Assembly (NCBI GenBank): GCA_038503075.1
Contig: JBCAML010000003.1
Location: 3,224,001-3,288,000, forward strand
Length of the DNA stretch: 64,000 nt
Reading direction: 5' to 3'
From: Gyromitra esculenta
Taxonomy: Eukaryota > Ascomycota > Pezizomycetes > Pezizales > Discinaceae
Shown here: in pieces, positions 10,516 through 20,571 of the stretch
How the letters are laid out: every line of letters starts with the position of its first letter
Numbering within the stretch: the first letter of the stretch is position 1
Translations under genes and position numbers: made by a program
Notes under the pieces: model-generated
Told to the model about the DNA's origin: nothing
The model's database searches: none
Seen by the model: the letters and a program-made list of their open reading frames with translations, nothing else

Positions 10516-12227
10516 ATGTCCATGCCTGCTCCCATCCATCATCGCCTCCGACGTCGTCGCTCGTGTCTCGAAATAATGGTTATTATTTCTAGTTTAATCG
10601 CCTTTCTGCTCGTTATAGTGCTTTTTCTAGAGACTGCGGATGCTGGCATGCAGCGTTGGAAATCGATAAGGAAGTCGAATGTTGTTGGCTTTTTCGCACA
10701 GGATTTGGTGGAGACGAATGATACTACTTTTGACTATGTAAGAGGGAATGCTATACACCTGAAGGATGGAGGGAGGGAGGAAGGGAAGGAGGGAAAATGG
10801 GTTTTATATTTAATTCAGAACTGACTTAATTGGATTCTTCTTTCTTTTTCTCCCGAAAAGATCACGAGTAACTTTGGATTGCTAGACAAGTTCCAAGTAT
10901 CAGGGCTTGACGAACGCGATCTTGAGCTAGAGCCACGGGGAGAAGCGGCCCTAGAGGCCAACGGCTATAGCAAGAAGAAGGCTCCTTGGAAGAAATTTGG
11001 GGATGCTATCACGAATTTGAATAGGGATGCTCCAAGGGGCACTGCGTATAAAGTGTTGTATTTGGCAAGACATGGTCAGGGATATCATGTAAGATCTAAA
11101 TCCGTTGGAGTTACATTGGTTCGCAGCTAAGAAATTACAATCTAGAATGTTGCCGGTATGCAGAAACCGAACCCACTGAAGGATTAAAAGACGTAGATTC
11201 TAATACTTAGCGAAGAAAATTTTTATGGTACCCCCTTATGGGATGTAAGTTTATTCTATAAGTCTGTGATTTAGGGATATTACATCTGACATTCAATAGT
11301 GTTATTGGTCCCTCCAAAACGGAAATGAAACCAGCAGATGGGTCCGTAAACCCCGTTCATTATTCGAATGCTCTTACTAGATGAAGGAGTTGGTATTAAA
11401 TAACATTGTAGGACGACGCCGAGCTCACTGCCACTGGGATTGCAGAGGCCCAGAAAGCAAGCATTGCTTTCAAGGATCAGATAAAAGCTAACCTGCCATT
11501 GCCTGATGTATACTACTCTTCGCCCCTGAGGTAAACCTCCATAATCCCTCCTTGAGATGTGATTTGAAGAAAAAAAAACCAATACGTGAATAGCCGCGCC
11601 GCGAGCACCCTCCAGATTACCTGGGGCGATATCACTCTCAACGGACACCATGCTGTCAAACCTATATTTAAAGAGGTTGGTCTTTCTCCGAGCCCCACGA
11701 CTCAATGTTTGGCGGACTAAACGGACCGTACAGAGAGTTCGTGAGACCCTTGGGATCCACACTTGCGATCGCAGGAGCACCAAAACATTGCTCCACGAAA
11801 AGTACCCTAACTTCGTTTTCGAGAAGGGTTTCGCGGAAATCGACAAACTTTGGGATCCTGTCTGGAGGGAACCAAATGAAGCGAGAGACATAAGGCTCGC
11901 GAAAGCTTTGGATGAGATCTTTGCGGAGACTTCTGATACCTTTATTAGTATCACTGCTCATAGCGGTGCTATCAGTAGGTGAGTTGGCTTCTGGGATTGC
12001 TCATCCGGCTATATGGTTGTGGCGGCAGTTGCTGATTACATCCGGCCGGCAATCGTAGTATTTTGAAGGTGATCGGACACAGAGCGTTCAAGCTGCAGAC
12101 CGGGGGTGTTATACCGGTGGTCGTGAAGGTTGAGTATGTGTCCCAAGAAGAGCCCTCACCGACAAGCGTTGCGTCCTCATCTACCGCACCAACCTGTACG
12201 GTTAACCCAACAGCGACGTCATCATAG
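10516..12227 (+). CDS. Membrane-anchored phosphoglycerate-mutase-like (histidine phosphatase) protein
   Basis: Nine exons: 10516-10737, 10861-11088, 11146-11155, 11216-11244, 11300-11341, 11412-11530, 11594-11675, 11734-11978, 12059-12227; 381 residues. A basic N-terminus followed by MVIISSLIAFLLVIVLFLE predicts a type II membrane anchor. The lumenal part has the histidine phosphatase motif YLARHGQGYHN (phospho-acceptor His in RHG), then NFYGTPLWD and CYWSLQNGN, LGIHTCDRRS, and ITAHSGAIS with the second catalytic His. This matches fungal PMU1-like proteins, related to cofactor-dependent phosphoglycerate mutases but generally acting on other phosphate esters; the substrate here is unknown. Exon 3 is only 10 bp. 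The exon 5 donor (GTCCGT at 11342) is non-consensus but is the only one that keeps the frame and family sequence. A Ser/Thr-rich tail ends the protein. Confidence 0.85.
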
Positions 12228-12691
12228 GCTGGGTCAATTGGGCTTTTGTCTCGGGGAGTTGCCAGCGTAGTATTCCGTAGATATATCCGAGAGCCGTAAT
12301 CCGAGAGCATGGCTGGATTGAAGGAGGACTAGAAGTTGAATAATACTATAAAATTTTCGTTTTCTCAGGGCTGGTCCGTTCAGCGCAGTTGGTTACATTG
12401 CTTGCCTTGCATGGAGGTTTGGATCGAAGGCTGTGGAATGCGGCAGACGGGACTCGAGCTCAGCCTGGATGGCTTACGCGCCAAGCTTTGCCGCCTCCGC
12501 TGACTGAGCCTGACTCCTCGCAGTCTCTTTATCTGCCAGCCTGGTCCGTTCCTGATCTCCATCTTCCTCCTTCATTCACTCCACGTCGTATACTCGCCCA
12601 CTCGCTTTTCGCTACTTGACACTCCCTCGCCCTCTCCTACAACCGTCTGTTACTGCTACTCACAACTCGGAAAAATCCACAAACATCCATA
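12228..12691. other. Promoter interval of MBF1
   Basis: 464 bp between the phosphatase-like gene and MBF1. The last 200 bp is CT-rich (many CTCC/CTCGCC runs up to 12660), as in many fungal housekeeping promoters. No other signal is supported. Confidence 0.55.
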
Positions 12692-13356
12692 ATGTCTGAC
12701 GATTGGGATCAAGTTACCAAGATTGGCGCCAAGGTCAGCGGTGGTGGTATTCGTACAACCGTTGCCAGGACTCAATCCGAGCTCAACGCCGCAAGAAGAA
12801 GTGGTGCTGTTGTCGCCACCGAGAAGAAAGTATGCTCGAATATCCCAACCCTTCACCCTTCTCCGATCTGAGCTGGAGCTGACCGAGATGCCCTTATAGT
12901 ATGCTGGTGGATCCAACAAAACCCAAAGTACAGAAGGCCAGAGACTCACAAAGGTTGACCGTGAGAACGAGGTTGCTCCGCCTCCAAAGATCGACATGAG
13001 TGTTGGAAAGGCCATGGCCCAGGCCCGCCAAGCGAAGGAACCTGCGATGTCACAGAAGGTATATTGCTACTCGCTGAGTAGATCCTTCTTCGTCATCAAG
13101 GCCTTGATGTTAATGAATCCGGGGAATGAATAGGACCTTGCCACCAAAGTAAATGAGAAGCAGTCTGTCATCAACGACTATGAATCTGGAAGGGCAGTTC
13201 CCAACCAGCAGCTTCTGGCGAAGTTGGAGCGAGCTCTTGGTGTTAAGCTAAGAGGGAAAGGTACATATATATTCTAAACCCAGCGGCAGTGATGTATCCC
13301 AGCTAACACTGGCGCTAGATATTGGCACCCCTATCGGGGGTCCTAAGAAGAAGTGA
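12692..13356 (+). CDS. MBF1: Multiprotein bridging factor 1 (transcriptional co-activator)
   Basis: Four exons: 12692-12829, 12900-13058, 13134-13260, 13319-13356; 153 residues, the usual size. The N-terminal MBF1 domain begins [20 protein letters not shown]. The C-terminal helix-turn-helix (Cro/C1 type) includes [40 protein letters not shown] and RALGVKLRG, ending in a Lys tail. MBF1 bridges TBP and bZIP activators such as Gcn4 and also acts at collided ribosomes. All splice sites are canonical and each joined codon keeps the family sequence. Confidence 0.96.
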
Positions 13357-14498
13357 TTTAGTCACTTCTTCTACATTTCTTTTCTTTTCTGTGATTATCT
13401 TTAGCGGGACGGGGTAAACGGTGTGCTGGGTATAGAGCAGAGCAGGGCCGGCTAGGGGTGGATGCTGGCATGATTATTATTAGTCTGTTTTTGTCCTTTT
13501 CGAACTCTTTGTTTTGTCTGTTGGCCTCACAATGGCACAATGAATACGAAAGTTAAGCGGAAAAACGAGAAAGTGGCAGCTGTCGGCGGGGAGGGTTTTG
13601 CCTTGCATCCTTTCTTTTGCTTTGCACGGGTTTTTTCTGTTCCAACTTATTAAAATTATCGAGCGTTTATACTGATAGGCCGGTTACGATAATGAAGTTG
13701 AATTCTATGGTGAACCCTAGGGTTTCAATTTGGACTGAGTGTGAAATGTGAGTGTGGAGGAGATACTGGCTGGGGCTGGGCTGCTCTTCCCCGGGTTTGC
13801 GTTCCCCAACAACAGATCGTCCCAAGATCTATGTGAAGTGGCTACCCGGTTAATGTGCAGGACTCCGTGCCATGTAAAGTACATACACATACACATAACC
13901 TTGACGGGCCAAGATCCGGTGGTGTCGGGGAAGTCAGCCATGTTGACGCTCTGTTTGGCGGTCCTCTGTGAGAGGGCCAATGGGTTTACGCATAACCCCA
14001 CAACAGAAGACCGTGGCTAGCGGGCAAGAGACTATTGCTCGTATGGGTATTCGGGGCCTGGACTGGTGTTTCTCCGGGCTGTCGAGGGTCCTATGGGTAT
14101 GTATCGGTAACTTGAACTTAGTCCCCGTGAAGCTAGCGTGGCCTTTTCTCCTTGCCTTCTTCCTTGTCTTTAAATTTCCTCTGCCTGCGCTTTTCCGTCG
14201 TGTTTTTCTATCCCAGCTTTTGTTTTGTGAAACGAATAGAGTGAAATAGAACCCACGTCCCTAAATACCATACAATAGAAAAAAAACAAAAAACAAAGAA
14301 AGAGGCGTAACGCAGATCCTCCCTCCCCCCCAATAACACACAGAACTCGCTGTTGCATCTCGCAGCGCTGCAGCCCCGCCGACCCCACCACGCTTTATCA
14401 TTCGCCCAATCCCTACGCCGCCCCGCGTGTCAACCCCTCCTTCCAACACACACACATTTAAAAATAAAATAAAATATACACACCCCCAAACCGCCAAC
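13357..14498. other. Intergenic between MBF1 and C1-THF synthase
   Basis: About 1.1 kb without a supportable gene. Overlapping 90-94-codon frames on both strands at 13717-14020 have no family resemblance. The last 200 bp is poor in G and contains an A/T run around 14457-14476 (TTTAAAAATAAAATAAAATA) that could act as a core promoter. No ATG occurs on the plus strand between about 14230 and 14652. Confidence 0.6.
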
Positions 14499-14651
14499 TT
14501 GGCTTCCTCCGTATTCTTCAGAGCCGTTCGTTGCGGGAGCGGTCAATCACGCGGAAGATTGACATTACTCTGCGCACCGGCTAGAAGGTCACTACTACAA
14601 CCGCAAAACAGCAACAACAACTCTAGATTGTTCTCCACATCACGCAGAGCT
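14499..14651 (+). promoter_or_regulatory. AUG-less in-frame mitochondrial-presequence-like leader of C1-THF synthase
   Basis: Fifty-one codons, open and in frame with the ATG at 14652, encode LASSVFFRAVRCGSGQSRGR, then LTLLCAPARRSLLQPQ and NSRLFSTSRRA. The leader has nine Arg, no Asp or Glu, and a typical matrix-protease-like end (RLFSTSRRA). There is no ATG in this frame. The TTG at 14499 has A at -3 and G at +4, a strong context for near-cognate initiation. The alternative is an upstream exon joined at the acceptor-like TATTCTTCAG ending at 14521. Either route would give a mitochondrial isoform beside the cytosolic one. Confidence 0.6.
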
Positions 14652-17600
14652 ATGGTTGCTGAGAAGATTGACGGCGCGGCCGTCGCGAAGAAGATTCGTG
14701 AGAGGATCAATCAGGAGATTAAGACGAAGCAGGAGACTTCGTCGAGGTTTAAACCTTCGTTGACAATTGTTCAGGGTGAGTAATTTGGGCACAGATTCTC
14801 TGTTACTCCCCCCCCCTTTTTTTCTTCCTCTTTCTTTCTTTCTTTCTTTCTTCCTTTTTCCTCATTGGGAATTACGCTAACGTTGAAACTTTTTAGTTGG
14901 CGATAGATCTGATTCTTGTAAGAAATAGGGTTTCCTTGAGGGGTGGGGTTTTTAATTAATTATGGGATATGCAATTCTAATAGTTCGGGGAGTTCTCTAG
15001 CAACTTATGTGCGAATGAAGTTGAAGGCCGCACAAGAGGTTTGCAGCCAATTAAACCCATGCGATAGAAAAGTTTAGGCTAAAGATTGGGATAGGCCAAT
15101 ATCATTTGCAACATTGTCAAGTTCGACGAGGATATCACTGAAGCCCAGCTCCTCAAGCAAATCGAGCATCTTAACAATGACCCCTCGATCCACGGAATCT
15201 TGGTTCAATTGCCAGTCCCTAAACATATCTCGGAGCCTGCTATCACCGCCGCTGTCTCACCGTCAAAGGATGTTGATGGGTTTGGAGCAATTAATATTGG
15301 TGAACTTGCGAAACGTGGTGGGAACCCTCCCTTCACCCCCTGTACCCCCCAGGGTGTCATGGTCCTCCTTAAGGAATACGGTGTCGACCTGAGCGGAAAG
15401 CACGCTGTGGTTCTCGGACGAAGCGACATTGTCGGATCTCCCGTGTCCTACCTCCTAAAGAATGCAGACGCGACTGTGACTGTATGTCACTCGCGCACGC
15501 AGAACCTGCCCGAATTCGTCAAGCAGGCGGACGTCCTTGTAGCCGCTATTGGACAACCCCAGTTCATCAAGGGCGAGTGGCTGAAGCCCGGCGCGGTCGT
15601 GATCGACGTCGGAACCAACTACATCAAAGACGAGACCCGCAAGTCGGGCGAGCGCCTCGTTGGTGATGTCGACTACGAGTCTGCGAAAGAGGTTGCGTCC
15701 AAGATCACGCCCGTTCCCGGTGGCGTGGGACCAATGACAGTCGCTATGCTCCTGCAGAACGTCATCACCTCTGCGAACCGTTTCTACACCGAGATGTCAA
15801 CGAGGAAAACGGTGCCATTACCATTGAAGCTTCTTAGTCCTGTTCCCAGCGATATCGAGGTATCTAGATCACAGGTGCCAAAGAATATCAAGATCATTGC
15901 GCAAGAGCTTGGCATCTCCGATAGAGAGCTGGAGCTGTTTGGCGCATATAAAGCCAAGATCAACTTGGATCTTTTGCAGCGGTTGGGTCATCGCAGGAAC
16001 GGAAAGTACGTTCTCGTGGCTGGTATCACCCCTACTCCGCTAGGAGAGGGTAAATCTACTACCACTATGGGACTGACCCAGGCCCTCGGTGCTCATCTGG
16101 GGAAGATTGCGTTTGCCAATGTTAGGCAGCCTTCTCAGGGTCCTACCTTCGGTATTAAGGGAGGTGCAGCTGGTGGAGGATACAGTCAGGTTATCCCTAT
16201 GGACGAGTTTAACATGCATTTGACTGGTGATATTCACGCCATCACTGCCGCGAACAACTTACTCGGTGAGAAATTACCGATCCCCTCCAACCCAATCCAT
16301 TTTGAAGCCCTAGTATATTAACACATCATCAGCCGCGGCTATCGAAACTAGGATGTTTCACGAGAACACCCAAAAGGACAAAGCTCTCTTCAACCGTCTT
16401 GTCCCCAAGAAGAACGGCGTCCGCAAGTTCGCCCCAGTCATGTTCCGTCGTCTCAAGAAGCTCGGAATCGACAAGACCAACCCCGACGACTTGACCCCCG
16501 AAGAGATCACTAAATTTGCCAGACTCGATATCGACCCTGAAACTATCACCTGGCGCAGAGTACTTGATGTCAATGATCGTCATTTGAGACAGATCACTGT
16601 GGGCCAGGCGCCAACAGAGAAGGGACACACTAGAGTCACTGGATTCGATATTTCTGTGGCTAGTGAGTGTATGGCCGTATTGGCGCTGTCAAATGACTTG
16701 TCTGACATGCGTGAACGGTAAGAATACGGACCCCCTCCCGTCAAGGAAAGAATTGGGGCTAATATTTTCGTTTGGATAGTCTTGGACGTATGGTCATTGG
16801 TTCAAGCCGAAGCGGAGACCCAGTTACGTGTGATGACATCGGCGCTGGTGGTGCTCTGACCGCCTTGATGAAGGACGCCATTAAGCCCAACCTCATGCAG
16901 ACGCTCGAAGGAACTCCTGTGTTTGTGCATGCTGGCCCCTTCGCCAACATATCTATCGGAGCTTCTTCAGTCATTGCCGATAAGCTTGCGCTTAAGCTCG
17001 CTGGTACCGAAGAAGATGAGGTGCACGAAGAGAAGGCTGGTTACGTCGTCACTGAAGCCGGTTTCGACTTCACGATGGGTGGAGAGCGGTTCTTCAACAT
17101 CAAGTGTCGCTCAAGTGGTCTTTCACCCGATGTGGTCGTTATTGTCGCTACCGTCAGGGCATTGAAGGTTCACGGAGGCGGGCCGGAGGTCGTTGCGGGT
17201 GCCGCGCTGCCAGAAGAGTATCGCACTGAGAATGTAGACTTGCTCAGGAGGGGTTGTGTCAATTTGGCCAAACACATTGCGAACGCCAAGTACTACGGCA
17301 TCCCAGTTGTTGTAGCTATCAACAAGTTCCACACCGACACTGAAGCTGAGATCCAGGTCATCCGCGAGGAGGCGATCAAAGCTGGTGCTGAGGATGCTAT
17401 CCCGGCTAACCACTGGGCCGAGGGTGGGAAGGGTGCTGTCGACCTTGCTAAGGCGGTTATTGAATCCTCTACAAAGCCCAAGAACTTCAGGCTGTTGTAT
17501 GATGCCGACAAGACTATTGTAGAGAAGATGGAGGCTATTGCAAGGGAGATGTACGGCGCCGATGGTGTCGAGCTTAGTGAGCTTGCTAAAAGCCAGTGCG

Positions 17601-17915
17601 AGACCTACACAAGGCAAGGCTTCGGACATTTACCGATTTGCATTGCCAAGGTTTGTTCCTTCTACCCTGGGAAAATTTTTATCCACCGCTGACAAAATGC
17701 AATAGACACAATACTCGCTATCCCACGACCCTGCGCTCAAGGGTGCGCCAACGGGTTTTACGGTCCCAATTCGTGACGTCCGGTTGTCGCCTGGTGCCGG
17801 ATACCTTTACGCCAAGGCTGCAGATATCCAAACGATTCCTGGTCTGCCGACTGCTCCGGGCTACCTCAATGTTGATGTGAACGCGGAGACTGGCGAAATT
17901 GAAGGGTTGTTTTAG
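14652..17915 (+). CDS. ADE3: Trifunctional C1-tetrahydrofolate synthase
   Basis: Seven exons: 14652-14775, 14897-14917, 15001-15038, 15095-16265, 16333-16717, 16780-17650, 17706-17915; 939 residues, the expected length. The N-terminal dehydrogenase/cyclohydrolase half has VGDRSDSSTYVRMK, DVDGF and a Rossmann [22 protein letters not shown] closes it. The C-terminal 10-formyl-THF synthetase half has the nucleotide-binding [14 protein letters not shown], then [18 protein letters not shown] and [10 protein letters not shown]. The enzyme interconverts 5,10-methylene-, methenyl- and 10-formyl-THF, making NADPH and formyl groups for purines or mitochondrial initiator tRNA. The ATG at 14652 ([10 protein letters not shown]) gives a cytosolic form; an AUG-less presequence-like leader lies immediately upstream in frame. 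Exons 2 and 3 are only 21 and 38 bp. It is followed by another NADPH-producing enzyme, isocitrate dehydrogenase. Confidence 0.95.
14831..14850. repeat. TTTC microsatellite in intron 1 of C1-THF synthase
   Basis: Five uninterrupted TTTC units lie within a longer pyrimidine tract in the first coding intron (14776-14896). Its likely effect is only to lengthen the pyrimidine tract. Confidence 0.8.
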
Positions 17916-18543
17916 ATGGGGGTCGCGGTGAGAGAAGAAAAAACGGGTGGTTTCTTTTGTTTTTTTGTTTTTGTTTTTTTGTTTCTTTTCAGCTATTGGG
18001 TGAAAAGTGTTGCAATTTCAACAATTGGCGTCTGGGTTAAAACATTCGAAAGACGAAGTGCTGCATTAGGCAGGGCTTGGGGGGGGGGGGTTAGAAGTGA
18101 TATCTTTTAGAGTTTCACTTGTATCTAAACATGCAACAAGATTATTATAAAAGCGAGGGGCCTCGGTGGACTTTATTGCAATTTTCCGGGGCGGTACCTT
18201 AAATGACGTTTTGGCCGTTGGACCGACAACCCCACTATGATACAAGAAACTTCACCCCCGCGGCTACCCCACCACAGCGCTCCGGGCTGCAGCTCGCGGG
18301 TCAATCAGTCCCTGCCTATTACAATTCCCAATTAGGCCCATCACTAATTCCGCGTGGGAGAGTGGGAGAGTGGGAAAAAAAAAAAAAAGACGCAGAGTGA
18401 CTCCATAACACCATCACACCACCCCCCCCAAATTGCCCATTGCCCATTGAGCACTTCTCGCCAGCCTTAAGAACCGTCCTACCCGATTGTAGACGTGTGC
18501 GCCCTGATTCCAGTACTTCCTACGAATTCCGGTCTCCTCGGTA
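17916..18543. other. Intergenic between C1-THF synthase and isocitrate dehydrogenase
   Basis: The first half is T-rich 3' flank with a G run near 18078-18089. The second half has an A run at about 18374-18388 and a C-rich stretch before the isocitrate dehydrogenase ATG. No gene is supported. Confidence 0.6.
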
Positions 18544-20571
18544 ATGTCTTTCGTGCGCCCCTCTTGCAACCGGCTGTTGCGGGGCACCTTCTGCAGTGCT
18601 AGACCTCTCGTGTCGTCGTCGTTTTATTCTTCTCCTGTCGCTGCTTCCCTAAGGTCGCAAATATCTGCACGACAGTTCTCTATCAGTATGGCTCGTGAAT
18701 GTGAGTAGCTTTTGCTTGGTTCTCATTTTCTTCTTCTTTTCCTTTCCTTTCTGTTTGCTATAGGTTGGGGGGGGATTTTTTTATTTTTTTTGCTATATCG
18801 AGGAGTTATGCTGAGACCATGTGCTGTGAATAGTCCAGAAGATCAAGGTCAAGAACCCGATCGTTGGTATGTAACGCAGTCCGTTCGCCCGTGAAGCAAA
18901 GAGAGGGTGTGAAGAAGAAGAGAGGGTGTGAGAGATAGTGTTTGGGAGACAAAGTGGGCTGACGGTGACGGTTTATGTAGAACTCGATGGAGATGAGATG
19001 ACCCGGATCATCTGGGACATGATCAAGCAGAAGGTATGTGATAGCATGGCTCCTCGGCTACTTTTGCGATTTTATTCTGACCTGATGTGGTGGTGCAGTT
19101 CATACATCCGTACGAAGACACACCCTCGGTATCTGTTCGGTTGTTGAGGAATCCGGTTTATTAACGAAAACGTTGGTCATCTAGCTACCTCGATATCGAC
19201 CTCAAGTACTATGACCTGGTACGTAGATATAGCTCACCCTGTTAGTTGGGGGCTGTTTTATTGGATGTCTGACGGAGAATCGAGGGTTACAGGGACTGGA
19301 ATATCGCGACAAGACCGATGACAAAGTCACTGTAGATGCTGCCGAGGCTATCTTGAAGTACTCTGTGGGTGTCAAGTGCGCTACGATTACCCCCGATGAA
19401 GCCCGTGTGAAAGAATTCAACCTGAAGAAGGTAAGTAAAGATCGGATGGTTTTGTGGCTTGGAGATGCATGCTAACACGAGAATACAGATGTGGCTGAGT
19501 CCCAATGGAAGTCAGTGTTCTTTACTGCCCCAGAAACCAGATCGCGAGATTCTAACATTCCATAGCTATCCGTAATATCTTAGGAGGCACTGTGTTCCGT
19601 GAACCCATTGTCATCCCCAAGATTCCCCGTCTGGTACAGGGCTGGAAGGAACCTATTATCATTGGCCGTCATGCCCATGGCGACCAATACCGCGCCAAGG
19701 ATCTCGTCATCTCAGGTCCGGGTACTCTTGAGCTGGTCTTCACTCCCCAAGGCGGCGAGCCAGAGCGCATCAAGGTCTTTGACTACAAGGCAGGCGGTGT
19801 CGGGTTGGCTATGTACAACACTGATGAATCTATCAACGGTTTCGCTCACGCTTCGTTCAAGCTGGCTCTGCAAAAGAAACTGCCACTATACATGAGCACC
19901 AAGAACACAATCTTGAAGAAATATGACGGACGCTTCAAGGACATCTTCCAGGAGGTTTATGAAAGCACCTACAAGAAGGACTTTGATTCTGCTGGAATCT
20001 GGTACGAGCACAGGTTGATCGATGATATGGTTGCTCAGATGATCAAATCCGAGGTATTTCTCACCTTCACCAACCACCTCTCCGATCGTAGCGTAGTTTT
20101 CAAACTAACCATAACTATTAGGGAGGGTTCATCATTGCCATGAAGAACTACGACGGTGACGTACAATCAGACATTGTCGCCCAAGGTTTCGGATCCCTGG
20201 GCTTGATGACCTCTGTTCTCATCACCCCCGACGGCAAGACCTTCGAGTCCGAAGCCGCCCACGGCACCGTCACTCGCCACTACAGGGAATACCAAAAAGG
20301 CAAAGAAACCTCCACGAACCCCATCGCCTCCATCTTTGCCTGGACCCGAGGACTGATCCAGCGAGGAAAGCTCGACGGTACTCCGGAGGTCGTCACCTTC
20401 GCTGAAGCTGTTGAGAAGGCGGTTATTGAGACTGTTGACATTGACGGTATCATGACTAAGGATTTGGCGTTGGCTTGTGGGAGGAAAGACCGTGAGGCTT
20501 GGGTCACTACTAATGAATATATGGAGGCTGTTGAAAGGCGTTTGAAGTCAGCGTTGAAGGAGAAGTTGTAA
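18544..20571 (+). CDS. IDP1: NADP-dependent isocitrate dehydrogenase with mitochondrial presequence
   Basis: Nine exons: 18544-18700, 18834-18866, 18981-19033, 19099-19109, 19185-19218, 19293-19430, 19489-19510, 19566-20053, 20122-20571; 461 residues. The first 48 residues are Arg/Ser-rich without acidic residues ([16 protein letters not shown] ... ARQFSIS), a mitochondrial presequence. Family signatures follow: [75 protein letters not shown] and [13 protein letters not shown]. It decarboxylates isocitrate to 2-oxoglutarate while making NADPH. A second ATG at 18688 (MARE), at the end of the presequence, could start a non-mitochondrial form. The C-terminus ends EKL, which is not a canonical peroxisomal SKL signal. 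Exon 4 is only 11 bp; its joined codons restore the family sequence exactly. Confidence 0.95.

Noticed and set aside
11280..11954. 224-codon minus-strand open frame
   Set aside because: It lies antisense to exons 5-8 of the phosphatase-like gene, whose sequence is strongly conserved on the plus strand; the minus frame has no recognisable family.
17123..17629. 168-codon minus-strand open frame
   Set aside because: Antisense to the formyl-THF synthetase domain; a by-product of codon bias in a long conserved exon.
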